From: Gammaproteobacteria bacterium | GTDB lineage: Bacteria; Pseudomonadota; Gammaproteobacteria; Pseudomonadales; Pseudohongiellaceae | DNA length: 64,000 nucleotides | Assembly (NCBI GenBank): GCA_009692305.1 | Contig: SHZK01000004.1 | Coordinates: 1 to 64,000, forward strand | Direction: 5' to 3' | Part shown: piece by piece, positions 27,465 through 36,425 of the stretch | Numbering within the stretch: the first letter of the stretch is position 1 | How the letters are laid out: the number at the start of each line of letters is the position of its first letter | The notes under the pieces: generated by a model | Told to the model about the DNA's origin: nothing | Database searches by the model: none | Seen by the model: the letters and a program-made list of their open reading frames with translations, nothing else | Position numbers and translations under genes: made by a program

Positions 27465-29690
27465 GTGGTTCGACCTACCCTGCGGTTCAAGCTTTTCCTG
27501 CTGTTTTTAATAGCGCTTAATCCCCTATCTGCGCTGCTGGCTCAAGAGCCTGCGGTGGAAAACTCCACGGTAGTATATCCAGCCTCGTTTTTTACCGAGT
27601 TCGCTCCGGTCACTGCCCAGGACATGCTCAATCGCATTCCCGGCATGGACTCCGGTAGCGGTGGCGGTGGTCCTCCTGGTGGTTTTAGTGGTGGTTTTAG
27701 TGGTGGCGGTCGTGGTGGCCCTGGTGGCCCTAGTTTCGGCGGCAGTCGTGGCGGCGGTGGCGGCGGTGGCCGCGGCTTCGGCGGTGGCGACGGCAATGAA
27801 ATCCTGATCAATGGCAAACGTACTGCCGGCAAGAATAATCAGGCTAGCGGCCAACTGAGCCGGATTACTGCAGATCAGGTGAATTATATCGAGCTGATCC
27901 GCGGCACCTCCGGCGAACTGGATGTAAGGGGTAGCAGCCAGATCATTAACATAGTGCTGTTCGAGCGACTATCCAGTTCTTACATCTCTTATGAGGCCAA
28001 TGTTAACCAGTCCAAAGATCGCTCCCTGGCACCCGGCGGCGCGCTGGCCTACAGCGGCGAATACGGTGGCCTAGATTACCTGTTCAGCGTCAATACACGG
28101 AATTACTATAACAACAGTGTCAGCAAGGAAAACAGCATATTGGGTAACTTCTCTCCCAATGATCTGGTCCGTGAAGACCGCACCACCGATGGCGAACGCT
28201 CCGAATTCAGCACCAATATTGGCTATGAGATCAACACCAGTAGCAGCGTGCGCTTCAATGGGCTGATTGCTGATGGCGAAGGTCCTACGGAATTATTCCG
28301 CAGAATCACCAATCTCAAGGTGCAACCCAATAGCGTAATACGGGAACGGGAAGACACTCCCCAGACCAACGATAACTGGGAAATAGGTGGCGACTACGAA
28401 TACAACTTCGCTGACGGCGATCGCTTCAAGATTCTCTTCATCAGCAATGAGAATATGCGGCAGTCCACACAGGAGCGCTTCCGCATTGCGGCAGACGACA
28501 GTGAGAACAAGACCCTGTTCCTCGATTCCGGCAGTACCACCAGAGAACGCATCATCCGCAGTTCCTATACCTTCAAGCTATTCGAGGGTCAGGATATTGA
28601 AGCGGGAGCTGAACGCGCGCAAACCATACTGGACTCCGCGCTGGCATTGGGCTTGCCGCTGCCTGTAGGCACACGATCAGCAGCAGTCGGCGGCCTGGTG
28701 CCGGTTCCCGTCGCCAATTCCGTCTCTACAGTTGAGGAAGTTCGCTATGAGCCCTTCCTCATTCATAACTGGATAATCAATCCGCGCATGTCGCTCGAAA
28801 GCACGGTTCTCTATGAAATGTCCGAGATTACCCAGAAAGGCGACGTCTCTAACCAGCGCGACTTCACTTTCGTTAAACCCAAGCTGGATTTTCGATTCGA
28901 TCTGACCCCGACCTGGCAAATGCGCGCCAAGATCGAAAAAATCGTGGAGCAACTCAGCTTCAGCGACTTCGTCGCCGCCACTGACAATCAGGACAACGAC
29001 GCTAACACTCAGGCCGGTAACGTCAACCTGCGTCAGGAATGGTTCTGGAATTACGAGTTCAACACTGAATACCGGTTGCCGAACAATATCGGGGTGGTGG
29101 ATGGCAATATCTTCTACCGCGACTACAGCGATCGCATCGAGCGGGTCGATGTTTCACCCTCGGCAACCAACCTGCAATCAGCCAACGGTAATATCGGCGA
29201 CGGCAAGCTGTACGGGATGAACCTCAATGCCAGTATTCGCATGGGCATGTTCGACCTGCCAAACCTGCTACTCACCTCCAGATTGAACGTGGAGGACTCC
29301 GAAATTACCGATCCCTTTCTTGGCATCGAGCGCCGCTTCACTTTCAACAATCGCGGCCGTCTCTCCCTGGGATTCCGTCATGACATCACTAAATGGAGCA
29401 TGAACTACGGCATGCAGTGGAATAACAGCTTCGACGGCAATCGCAAGCGCTACGATATCGACGACATCGAGCTGTCTGCTGGTGATCCGTTCGTGCTGGC
29501 ATTCATGGAAGTGGTAGCTTTCGGTGGTACCACCTTCCGGCTGGACGTTAACGGCTTTAACAACGGCAAGTTCTGTCGCGAACGTCAGCGCTTCGTCGGT
29601 CGAATTTCAGCTGGAATCCTGGAAGAAATCGAGGATCAATGTAGCGGCTCAGGTCGCACGCTGTCGTTCAAGGTGAACGGGACTTTTTAG
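27465..29690 (+). CDS. TonB-dependent receptor-like outer-membrane protein with glycine-rich plug insert
   Basis: 741 residues, GTG start with GAGG nine bases upstream, signal peptide 1-26. The plug domain starts at about residue 44 (FAPVTAQDMLNRIPGMD). It is split by a roughly 48-residue stretch made almost entirely of Gly with Pro, Ser, Phe and Arg (63-110), then resumes with NEILINGKRTAGK and QVNYIELIRGTSGELDVRGSSQIINIVL. The remainder is a long beta-barrel pattern ending in aromatic FKVNGTF, as in outer-membrane proteins. No TonB box is obvious. Length is normal for the family. Ligand unknown; no adjacent uptake genes. Confidence 0.78.
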   Translation: MVRPTLRFKLFLLFLIALNPLSALLAQEPAVENSTVVYPASFFTEFAPVTAQDMLNRIPGMDSGSGGGGPPGGFSGGFSGGGRGGPGGPSFGGSRGGGGGGGRGFGGGDGNEILINGKRTAGKNNQASGQLSRITADQVNYIELIRGTSGELDVRGSSQIINIVLFERLSSSYISYEANVNQSKDRSLAPGGALAYSGEYGGLDYLFSVNTRNYYNNSVSKENSILGNFSPNDLVREDRTTDGERSEFSTNIGYEINTSSSVRFNGLIADGEGPTELFRRITNLKVQPNSVIREREDTPQTNDNWEIGGDYEYNFADGDRFKILFISNENMRQSTQERFRIAADDSENKTLFLDSGSTTRERIIRSSYTFKLFEGQDIEAGAERAQTILDSALALGLPLPVGTRSAAVGGLVPVPVANSVSTVEEVRYEPFLIHNWIINPRMSLESTVLYEMSEITQKGDVSNQRDFTFVKPKLDFRFDLTPTWQMRAKIEKIVEQLSFSDFVAATDNQDNDANTQAGNVNLRQEWFWNYEFNTEYRLPNNIGVVDGNIFYRDYSDRIERVDVSPSATNLQSANGNIGDGKLYGMNLNASIRMGMFDLPNLLLTSRLNVEDSEITDPFLGIERRFTFNNRGRLSLGFRHDITKWSMNYGMQWNNSFDGNRKRYDIDDIELSAGDPFVLAFMEVVAFGGTTFRLDVNGFNNGKFCRERQRFVGRISAGILEEIEDQCSGSGRTLSFKVNGTF

Positions 29691-29752
29691 CAAGACACTG
29701 CTACCCAGGCACTGCCAGCAAGACATCGCCAGCAGAATTCAGGCCTCACAAT

Positions 29753-30010
29753 CTACAGGTCGGCTACCAACGCCTCCAGTTCTCCACTGGAGGCAGCCGC
29801 CAGCAACTCCTGATATCCACCTACCGAATGCTCTCCGATGAAAATTTGCGGTACGGTGCGCTGCCCGGATTTACGCATGATTTCCTGCATTAGCGCGGGG
29901 TCGCCCCACAGATCAATCTCTTCATATTCGTAACCGCGACTGCTGAGCAGATGTTTGGCCGCTGAGCAGTAACCACAGTAGGGTGAGGTGTAGACCTTGA
30001 TAGTTGCCAT
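29753..30010 (-). CDS. grxC: Glutaredoxin (GrxC type)
   Basis: 85 residues, as in E. coli Grx3. The active site is C-G-Y-C (Cys12, Cys15) instead of the usual CPYC, followed by TVPQIFIGEHSVGGYQEL, which carries the cis-Pro and the glutathione-binding GG. Cytoplasmic dithiol glutaredoxin reducing protein or mixed disulfides with glutathione. It is divergent from the ATP-grasp gene. Confidence 0.92.
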   Translation of the reverse strand: MATIKVYTSPYCGYCSAAKHLLSSRGYEYEEIDLWGDPALMQEIMRKSGQRTVPQIFIGEHSVGGYQELLAAASSGELEALVADL

Positions 30011-30048
30011 GGCGTGCGTGCGCTGTATCCTTGAATTTATGGGGCTGC

Positions 30049-30084
30049 AAATTGGCTTACAAATTGGTTTATAAATTGGTTTAT
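30049..30084 (+). repeat. Three tandem 12-bp repeats
   Basis: AAATTGGCTTAC is followed by two identical copies of AAATTGGTTTAT, then a partial copy AAATTA, between grxC and the divergent ATP-grasp gene. Regular 12-bp phasing on an AT-rich background could be a set of regulator sites, or slippage. Confidence 0.7.
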
Positions 30085-30304
30085 AAATTATAGTTCGATG
30101 CGTGTACCCGTAGCCAGTTCACACTGGTGTTTTTGTCAGCGCCATGCTCGCCAGCATATGCACCGCTGCCAAAAATAAATTTGCTGAGGCTCGAACAGTC
30201 CCCAGTCTTTCTTTTACTACGTTGGGTTGTTATATTCATTCAAACTCAATTCATCATGCAAACACCAACCGCTTTAATTCAAAAATAATTCACCAGGAAT
30301 CCAC

Positions 30305-31630
30305 TTGGAAAACTCAACTACTGAAGTTGCACCTAACCACAAACCCAAACGCAAGTTCCTGTTCGTATCCTATGACGCGCTGATCGGTGACCTCGCTTAT
30401 GAAGTCCTGAAAGAGGGCAATGAAGTGAAGTACTCGGTCAAGAATCCGGACGACCGCGAAGTCGGCGCCGGCTTTGTGCCGATGGTTGATGACTGGAAGG
30501 CGGAGGTGGATTGGGCCGATGTCATCGTATTCGATGATGTATTGGGCATGGGTACCGAGGCGCAGCGGTTACGTGGGGAGGGCAAGCTGGTCGTTGGTGG
30601 CACTACCTATACCGACATGCTGGAAGACGATCGCGCCTTCGGCCAGGAAGAACTGAAGAAGCACGGCATCTCCATTATCCCCTATAAACAATTCGACGAT
30701 TTCGTCGCGGCCGTACAATTCGTCAAGGAAAACCCTACCCGCTATGTACTGAAGCCTTCCGGTGAAGCGCAGAATATGAAGGGCCTGTTGTTTATCGGCG
30801 AAGAAGAAGACGGTTCCGATGTTATCCAGGTGATGGAAGACTACCATCAGGCTTGGGCAGACAAGATTCCGTCATTCCAGTTACAGAAGCGAGTGGTCGG
30901 GGTCGAGGTGGCAGTAGGTGCTTTCTTCAACGGCAAAGAATTCGCCTACCCGATCAATATCAATTTCGAACACAAGAAACTGTTTCCCGGCGACCTTGGT
31001 CCGTCCACTGGTGAAATGGGCACCGCCATGTTCTGGTCAGGCCCCAACAAAATTTTTAATGCGACCCTGAAGAAGCTCGGGCCGAAGCTGGCGGAAGAGA
31101 ATTATGTCGGTTATATCGACCTGAACTGCATCGTCAGCGGCAACAACATCTATCCGCTGGAATTTACCTCCCGCTTTGGTTATCCAACAATTTTTATCCA
31201 GCAGGAAGGCATAATTACGCCAATAGGCGAATTCCTGCATGGTCTCGCTGCCGGCACCCGCAATACCTTCAAGACCAAGATGGGCTTTCAGGTTGGCGTG
31301 CGCATCGTGGTACCACCCTTCCCGTTCACCGACCCGGAAACATTCAACGTCAAATCCAAGGACACCATCATCCACTTCCGCAAAGGCAAGGAAGGTGTAC
31401 ACTTTGAAGATGTGAAACTGGTGAATGACGAGTGGGTAATCACCGGAGTATCCGGTGTGATCCTGGTGGTCGTCGGTACCGGTCCGACCATGAAGCAGGC
31501 GCAGAAACAGGCCTATTCGCGTATCAAGAACCTGATCATTCCGCACATGTATTACCGGGTGGATATCGGGGACCGATGGCTGGAAGACAGTGACAAACTG
31601 CACAGCTGGGGCTACCTGCGGGAGATATGA
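30305..31630 (+). CDS. PurD-like ATP-grasp ligase
   Basis: 441 residues. The TTG start at 30305 is chosen because AGGA lies seven bases upstream and no in-frame ATG precedes the conserved region. The N-terminal PurD-like domain contains the FVSYDALIGDLAYEVLKEG segment. The ATP-grasp domain (about 115-310) has RYVLKPSGEAQNMKGLLF, VGVEVAVGAFFNGKEF and LEFTSRFGYP, the last matching the metal-binding E-F-x-x-R-F-G-x-P of PurD. The glycinamide-specific PurD N-terminus (GxGGREHA) is absent, so this is not the purine enzyme. It probably forms an amide or peptide bond from an acyl-phosphate. It overlaps the GNAT gene (ATGA), implying a shared pathway. Confidence 0.8.
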   Translation: MENSTTEVAPNHKPKRKFLFVSYDALIGDLAYEVLKEGNEVKYSVKNPDDREVGAGFVPMVDDWKAEVDWADVIVFDDVLGMGTEAQRLRGEGKLVVGGTTYTDMLEDDRAFGQEELKKHGISIIPYKQFDDFVAAVQFVKENPTRYVLKPSGEAQNMKGLLFIGEEEDGSDVIQVMEDYHQAWADKIPSFQLQKRVVGVEVAVGAFFNGKEFAYPININFEHKKLFPGDLGPSTGEMGTAMFWSGPNKIFNATLKKLGPKLAEENYVGYIDLNCIVSGNNIYPLEFTSRFGYPTIFIQQEGIITPIGEFLHGLAAGTRNTFKTKMGFQVGVRIVVPPFPFTDPETFNVKSKDTIIHFRKGKEGVHFEDVKLVNDEWVITGVSGVILVVVGTGPTMKQAQKQAYSRIKNLIIPHMYYRVDIGDRWLEDSDKLHSWGYLREI

Positions 31631-32565
31631 TTCGATTCACGACTATCATGGAAGAATGTCGGGATTTGTGGCAAAAATTTTCGCCGCACAAGCGCGCATG
31701 GGATGAGTGGGATCTCATGTATGCCTTCCACGATCAAGCCACCTACACGTTCAATTTCATGGTGCATGAAAGGGATGGCAAGCCGGATGGTCTGATCCCG
31801 CTGGTTTACGATTCTTCCGATGGCAGCCACGAATTGTTTGGCGGCTGTTATCCAGATAGCCGGGTGTTGTGGATAAACATTGCCGACTTCCCGGAGTACT
31901 TTGCTCAATTCCCCGACAAAACTGTCCTGTTTGATTTGAAGGGCGCTTTCGTCGATGAAGTGCTGGCGGCACATCCCCAGTACCAACCCAACTTTGTCGA
32001 GGAAGATGACCAGTTCTTCCTGCTACCTGCCAGCTTCGGCTACGACTTCGTCAATCACATCAATACCTTTTCCAAGGACAAGCGCAAGGGCTTCCTCTAT
32101 GACCTGCGTAAATTCCGCGAGCGTAATCCCGAATTGGTCTCGAGCGAGGATGACGAATCCGAATTGTTTATCAAGTTGAGCGTGAAGAATTTCGGCGCTG
32201 ATTCTGATCACTCCTCGGAGGCTGGCAAGGAAGAAGTGCGCAGAGTAGTGCGCGAACTGAAGCGCTCGGGTTATCTGCGGACGCTGACAATTGCGGTGGA
32301 TGGCGAGAAACAGGCGGTATCCATGTCCGCGCTGTACGGCAATAACTGGATCGCGCTGTACTCCAGCAGCAACAACGATTACAGCAATCTCGGCAAACTA
32401 TTGAACGTTGAGACTATCCAGGAAGGCTGTCGGTTGCGGGTCGGTGAAGTCAACTACATGACTGGCATGACCTGGAAAAAGGCGTGGAATATGCAGAGCG
32501 TGCATTGTCGGACGATGCGCAAGCCAGCGAAACCAGCAACGCTACCGGTCTCGCCAGCTGCCTGA
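31627..32565 (+). CDS. GNAT/FemAB-like acyltransferase coupled to the ATP-grasp ligase
   Basis: 312 residues. Its ATG overlaps the stop of the ATP-grasp gene by four bases. The C-terminal half has the GNAT-like or BioF2/FemX-like pattern (GYLRTLTIAVDGEKQAVSMSALYGNNWIALYSSSNNDYSNLGKLLNVETI is the relevant region, positions about 217-265: a substrate strand, a hydrophobic strand, and the N-L-G-x-x-L-N helix cap). The N-terminal half has the analogous first fold (FHDQATYTFNFMVHE). Such proteins transfer acyl or aminoacyl groups. Together with the ligase it suggests synthesis of a small amide or peptide product. No peptide precursor gene was seen nearby. Product unknown. Confidence 0.72.
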   Translation: MIRFTTIMEECRDLWQKFSPHKRAWDEWDLMYAFHDQATYTFNFMVHERDGKPDGLIPLVYDSSDGSHELFGGCYPDSRVLWINIADFPEYFAQFPDKTVLFDLKGAFVDEVLAAHPQYQPNFVEEDDQFFLLPASFGYDFVNHINTFSKDKRKGFLYDLRKFRERNPELVSSEDDESELFIKLSVKNFGADSDHSSEAGKEEVRRVVRELKRSGYLRTLTIAVDGEKQAVSMSALYGNNWIALYSSSNNDYSNLGKLLNVETIQEGCRLRVGEVNYMTGMTWKKAWNMQSVHCRTMRKPAKPATLPVSPAA

Positions 32566-32639
32566 TATCCTGCTTCGGACTGCCGAAAATCGAGCGTGGC
32601 TCGAAGCACAGACGCCATGCAGTGCCAGCACTCGCAGAA

Positions 32640-34223
32640 TTACCGGGTTGAATACTTTCTGACTGCTGCGGCAAACGGATGTTCCGCATCTGCCTCACGC
32701 CAGATTTGCGCCAACTGCTGATAATAGTGCTGTGCCAATTCTGAATTTCCCAATTGTTCAGCAGCGCGGGCGGCACCGAGCAATAAATTGGTACGGCCGT
32801 GATAACGGGTCAGGCCTAACTGAAATTGCGCCAGCGCCGTAGCTGCGTCTCCTGTTTCCAGCAGCGCCTCTGCATACATTTCCACCAGTGGTTTCACCGC
32901 TCGCGGCGGCACACCGAGCAATGTGGTGGGTTGTTCCCAGTTCAACTCACTCGCCTGCCGCAACAAGTTCAAGCCTATTTCCTGCTGTCCCTGCGCGAGC
33001 TGCACCATGCCTTCTACGGCGCGTCCGGTCACCGGACCCTGCGCTGCCGGATTGCTGCTCATACCATTTAATGCAGCCACGGCCTCATTCGCCAGTGGCA
33101 TATTGCCGGACCTGACAGCGGCGACACCGATTGCCTGCCATAGTCCCGGGTCGACACTATTATATTCACGCGCGATTTCGGCGAGTTGCCCCGCCTGTTG
33201 CCACTGTTCCAGATCCAGCACATAGCGCGCGTTCACGTCTGCAAACGGCACCTCGATTTCAGGCGCGAGTCCGCTGGCTATATAGTCCGTACGGACCCGG
33301 TCTCGAATCGCAGCGGCCTGCGCCAGATTGCCAGACTGCAAATAGCCGTAGTTGGCGAATTGCAGTAAATGACCGTAGTTATGCTGGTTTAAATCCGGTA
33401 ACGACCACCCATGGTCTTTTACCCAGGCCATGGACGCATTAAACGCCCGCCAGTTGGAGGCAGCCACTTCCTGCCACATACCGTGTTGCAGCCAATAGTG
33501 TGAAGGAATATGCAGTGCATCCGCCGCATCGGTATCTATGCCACTGAGATTTTCCACGGCCACAATGCCTAACGCGGAATTTTCCGGATCATCGGTGGCC
33601 TGAATCAGATAACGATTGGCTCCCGGATGCCGCGGATTGCGGCTCAGTACCCGCAGTACGGTGGCAGCTAATAGACTGCGGGTCTGCTCTCGGGTCAGTC
33701 CCAGCGGTGTAAGGCGCATCAATGACAGGCCATACCAGGCGGTGGCTTCCACGTCTGCGGGATAGGCTTCACTGAGTGCGCGCATGGCATCGGAATAGGC
33801 CATTTCCCGTTCCTCCTGCGTACCAGTGCCAAACAATAATTCAACCGCGCCCAGATATTGCTGTTCCCGTGGTGTCGGCGCTTGCGCCGCGCGCGCGGCA
33901 GGCGTGGCACCCAGCCTGGCGAGTACGGCCTGTGCCTCTGCATAACGATGGATACTCCAGATGGTGCGATGCTGACTCAGCGCCTCACCCCAGTACGCCA
34001 TGACGAAAGCGGGCGCTAGTGTCTGCGCTGCGCGGAATGCGGTTTCTGCATCTTCAAACATATGCAGGTGCATATAAGTCACACCATCCAGGAAATGCTC
34101 CTGGGCCGGACCGCTGGCGGAGGTGGGGAATTCGAGATTCTAGGTGCGATGAACCCGGGCCTGGAGTGCGGTACTGCCGAGCAGTGACAGCAGGATTAGC
34201 AGCAATCTGGCGGGCGGTGACAT
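32640..34223 (-). pseudogene. Exported TPR-like protein with in-frame amber codon after the signal peptide
   Basis: The true start is ATG 34223, marked by GGAGG six bases upstream. It encodes a clear signal peptide (PARLLLILLSLLGSTALQA). TAG at 34140-34142 (codon 28) follows at once, and the same frame then continues for 500 codons to 32640. The body is helical with TPR-like units: FEDAETAFRAAQTLAPAFVMAYWGEAL, AEQLGNSELAQHYYQQLAQIW and others (each about 34 residues). ACC-TAG-AAT fits Gln CAG changed to TAG. Reinitiation at Met 34082 would give a cytoplasmic, probably useless protein. Alternatives are suppression or sequencing error. Function otherwise unknown. Confidence 0.75.
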
Positions 34224-34385
34224 GAGGACCTCCGGTATTGGCTATTATTGTTGGTGGCTGTATAGCGAAGATAGTAAAGCATTCGCTGGCAGCGCGTCCC
34301 AGCTTTTTACCGTGACAGGAGCCTTCAGGATGGGTAAGAATAAAATGTATTGATACTTTCACAGGCATAATGGGACGAGATAAAT

Positions 34386-34886
34386 ATGGGCGTGGGCATG
34401 AGGTATTTTCTACGTGCATTGCTGGGACCGACCCTGCTCAGCTGCAGTCTGGGCACGATCGCCCAAGCCCAGGACCAAACACCCAGCATCGACGACTTCG
34501 CCTTCCTGCAAGGCTTCTGGAGCGGTACCGGATTTGGTGGCGTGTCCGAGGAAATGTGGATGCCTGCTGCCGACGGCAGCATGTTCGGCATTTTCAAACA
34601 GTCATCTGCAGCCGGCATCACCTTCACCGAATTCATGGAAATCACCAGGATCGGGACCGATTTTGTGCTGCGCCTGAAGCACTTCAATCCGGATTTCACC
34701 GGCTGGGAACAGAAGGATGAATACGTGACTTTTCGCCTGCAGTCAGTCGCGCCGAATCAAGCGGTCTTCAATGGGCTTAGCTACACCCTGGTGGACCCCA
34801 CGCACCTGCGCATCGAACTGCGCCTGCGGGAAGATGATGACAGTGTGCATACCGAAGTGTTCGATCTGCATAAACGTGCTCTGTAA
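34386..34886 (+). CDS. Exported DUF6265-like protein
   Basis: 166 residues: signal peptide 1-28 (cleavage near AQAQD), then a small beta-barrel-like domain. DDFAFLQGFWSGTGFGGVSEEMWMPAADGSMFG matches the W-x-G ... E-x-W-x-x-x-x-G-x-M-x-G pattern of the DUF6265/lipocalin-like group (by eye, positions about 35-68). Periplasmic; ligand unknown. The second Met (34398) is an alternative start. Divergent from the amber-interrupted TPR gene. Confidence 0.72.
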   Translation: MGVGMRYFLRALLGPTLLSCSLGTIAQAQDQTPSIDDFAFLQGFWSGTGFGGVSEEMWMPAADGSMFGIFKQSSAAGITFTEFMEITRIGTDFVLRLKHFNPDFTGWEQKDEYVTFRLQSVAPNQAVFNGLSYTLVDPTHLRIELRLREDDDSVHTEVFDLHKRAL

Positions 34887-34971
34887 TTGGCGGTATGCTC
34901 ACTCGATTTAAATGCTATCTTGGGATTATGTCCTCTGGTCGTATCAAGGCAGCGCAACAAGGGAGAATAAT

Positions 34972-35235
34972 ATGAGAGCAGAACGACTCCGCAAACTGAT
35001 GCAGGAACTTATGCAGGAACTGGATCGCACCGATAATGTCGATCAGGAACTCAAGTCCACCATCAAACGACTGCAAGCTGATATCAACGATCTGGTGGAC
35101 CCGGATACCGACTCTGCAGAGAATACCGTGCTGGATGATGCGATAGCACTGGAGGCGCGCTTTGCCGCGAGCCATCCGGTCGCCGAAAAAATCCTGCGCG
35201 AATTAATCAATAATCTTAGCCGGATCGGCATCTAG
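34972..35235 (+). CDS. DUF4404-like small helical protein
   Basis: 87 residues from ATG 34972 (GGGAGA seven bases upstream). It is strongly helical: RLRKLMQELMQELDRTDNVDQ with the L-x-x-L-x-x-E-L-x-x-T/A pattern and a central DINDLVDP turn, matching the DUF4404 family, whose function is unknown. Cytoplasmic. No obvious partner; the next gene (35289) is 53 bases away in the same direction. Confidence 0.72.
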   Translation: MRAERLRKLMQELMQELDRTDNVDQELKSTIKRLQADINDLVDPDTDSAENTVLDDAIALEARFAASHPVAEKILRELINNLSRIGI

Positions 35236-35288
35236 TTTCCTGCCATAGAATTCGCTCATTCCTTCAACTCTGGTCACCTAAAGCCCTT

Positions 35289-35798
35289 ATGAAAAAATTC
35301 TTGAAATGGACAGGTCTGATACTGCTCACACTTGTCGTAGCAGTAGCATTATTTATTTTCAGCGTACGCTTTCAGGATGGGCCTCTGGAAATTATCGCCG
35401 GCGGGCCATTTACTACGGGAACACCTGCAGCCGCGCCGACTGACTGGAGTTTCCTGCAAGACCGGTCGACGATTGAATTTCAGACTCTGGAACCAAGCAC
35501 CTCGCGCACAGTCTGGCTTGCCACCAACGACGGCAAGTTATTTGTCGTGAGCGGTTACATGACTACGAACTATGGCGCCATCTGGAAAAAGTGGCCCCAC
35601 TATCTGGCGGAAGATGACCACATCATTCTGCGCATCGATGGCAATCTGTACGATCAACGCTTGCAACGCATCATGGATGGGCCGGATGTGATGCCAGTGC
35701 TGCGTGAATTCAATCGTAAATATGGCGCCGGCGAACCCACCTCCATCGCCACCATCACTGACGGTGAAACCTGGATGTTTCAGGTAGTACCAAGATAA
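35289..35798 (+). CDS. Membrane-anchored protein, paralogue of the 17904 gene
   Basis: 169 residues: one N-terminal membrane anchor (about 8-26), then a beta-rich domain beginning with TDWSF, and GKLFVVSGYMTTNYGAIWKKWPHYL followed by HIILRIDGNLYDQRLQRI (the stretch spans residues about 84-125). Motif order matches 17904-18446, but the Cys residues of that paralogue are missing. A Trp/Tyr-rich centre may bind a ligand. Possibly a split-barrel domain; not proven. Location is the outer face of the inner membrane. Confidence 0.7.
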   Translation: MKKFLKWTGLILLTLVVAVALFIFSVRFQDGPLEIIAGGPFTTGTPAAAPTDWSFLQDRSTIEFQTLEPSTSRTVWLATNDGKLFVVSGYMTTNYGAIWKKWPHYLAEDDHIILRIDGNLYDQRLQRIMDGPDVMPVLREFNRKYGAGEPTSIATITDGETWMFQVVPR

Positions 35799-35865
35799 AC
35801 CAAAATAAGTAGAGCCAAGATAAGCAGTAACTGAATATTCAACCGTTATACCGCGCCGGAGCAGT

Positions 35866-36351
35866 ATGCAAAAAATCAGGATCATTAGCGTCGGCGGCAC
35901 CATCGACAAGATATATTTCGATGCGAAGAGCACCTACGAAGTTGGTCCTCCGAATATTGCTGAAATCCTCGATGGTCTGCACCTGAATCCGGAATTCGCA
36001 GTGACCTCGCTGATGCAGAAAGACAGCCTGGATATGACCGCCCCAGATCGGGCGCTGATTCTGAAGCAAGTATTGGCGACCCATGAGGAACGTATCATCA
36101 TCACCCATGGCACTGACACCATGGTAGAAACCGCAAAGACCCTGAGCCAGGTGCGCGGTAAAACGATTGTACTTACCGGTGCGCTAACGCCGGCGCTGTT
36201 CAAGAATTCCGACGCGATGTTTAATATTGGCTGTGCCGTCACCGCGGTACAAATCATGAAGTATGGTGTGTACATCACGATGAATGGTCAGTTGTTTGAG
36301 CAGGGCAAGGTAAAAAAGGATGTGGTACAGAATCGTTTTGTTGCGCTGTAG
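35866..36351 (+). CDS. Short asparaginase-like protein (N-terminal domain only)
   Basis: 161 residues. Both catalytic threonine motifs of bacterial L-asparaginases are present: SVGGTIDKIY (Thr12) and ITHGTDTMVE (Thr83, Asp84), with GKTIVLTGALTP following. Normal asparaginases have about 330 residues with a second domain; this one ends after the first Rossmann-like half, at VAL-stop, with no sign of coding sequence beyond. Short stand-alone versions do occur in proteobacteria, so it may be complete. Asn or Gln hydrolysis is plausible, but oligomer contacts of the full family are absent. Cytoplasmic, no signal. Confidence 0.8.
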   Translation: MQKIRIISVGGTIDKIYFDAKSTYEVGPPNIAEILDGLHLNPEFAVTSLMQKDSLDMTAPDRALILKQVLATHEERIIITHGTDTMVETAKTLSQVRGKTIVLTGALTPALFKNSDAMFNIGCAVTAVQIMKYGVYITMNGQLFEQGKVKKDVVQNRFVAL

Positions 36352-36425
36352 TTGGAATCAATGGTTGGAATCAGTAGTCAGAAACAGAAATTAAATTCAC
36401 CAGGTTTATGCAAGAGAGGCCCACG

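Noticed and set aside
12739..34223. Reassignment of TAG to an amino acid in this organism
   Set aside because: Many intact genes here (7495, 13780, 16788, 20290, 20680, 22885) end at TAG at the expected family length, so TAG is an ordinary stop.
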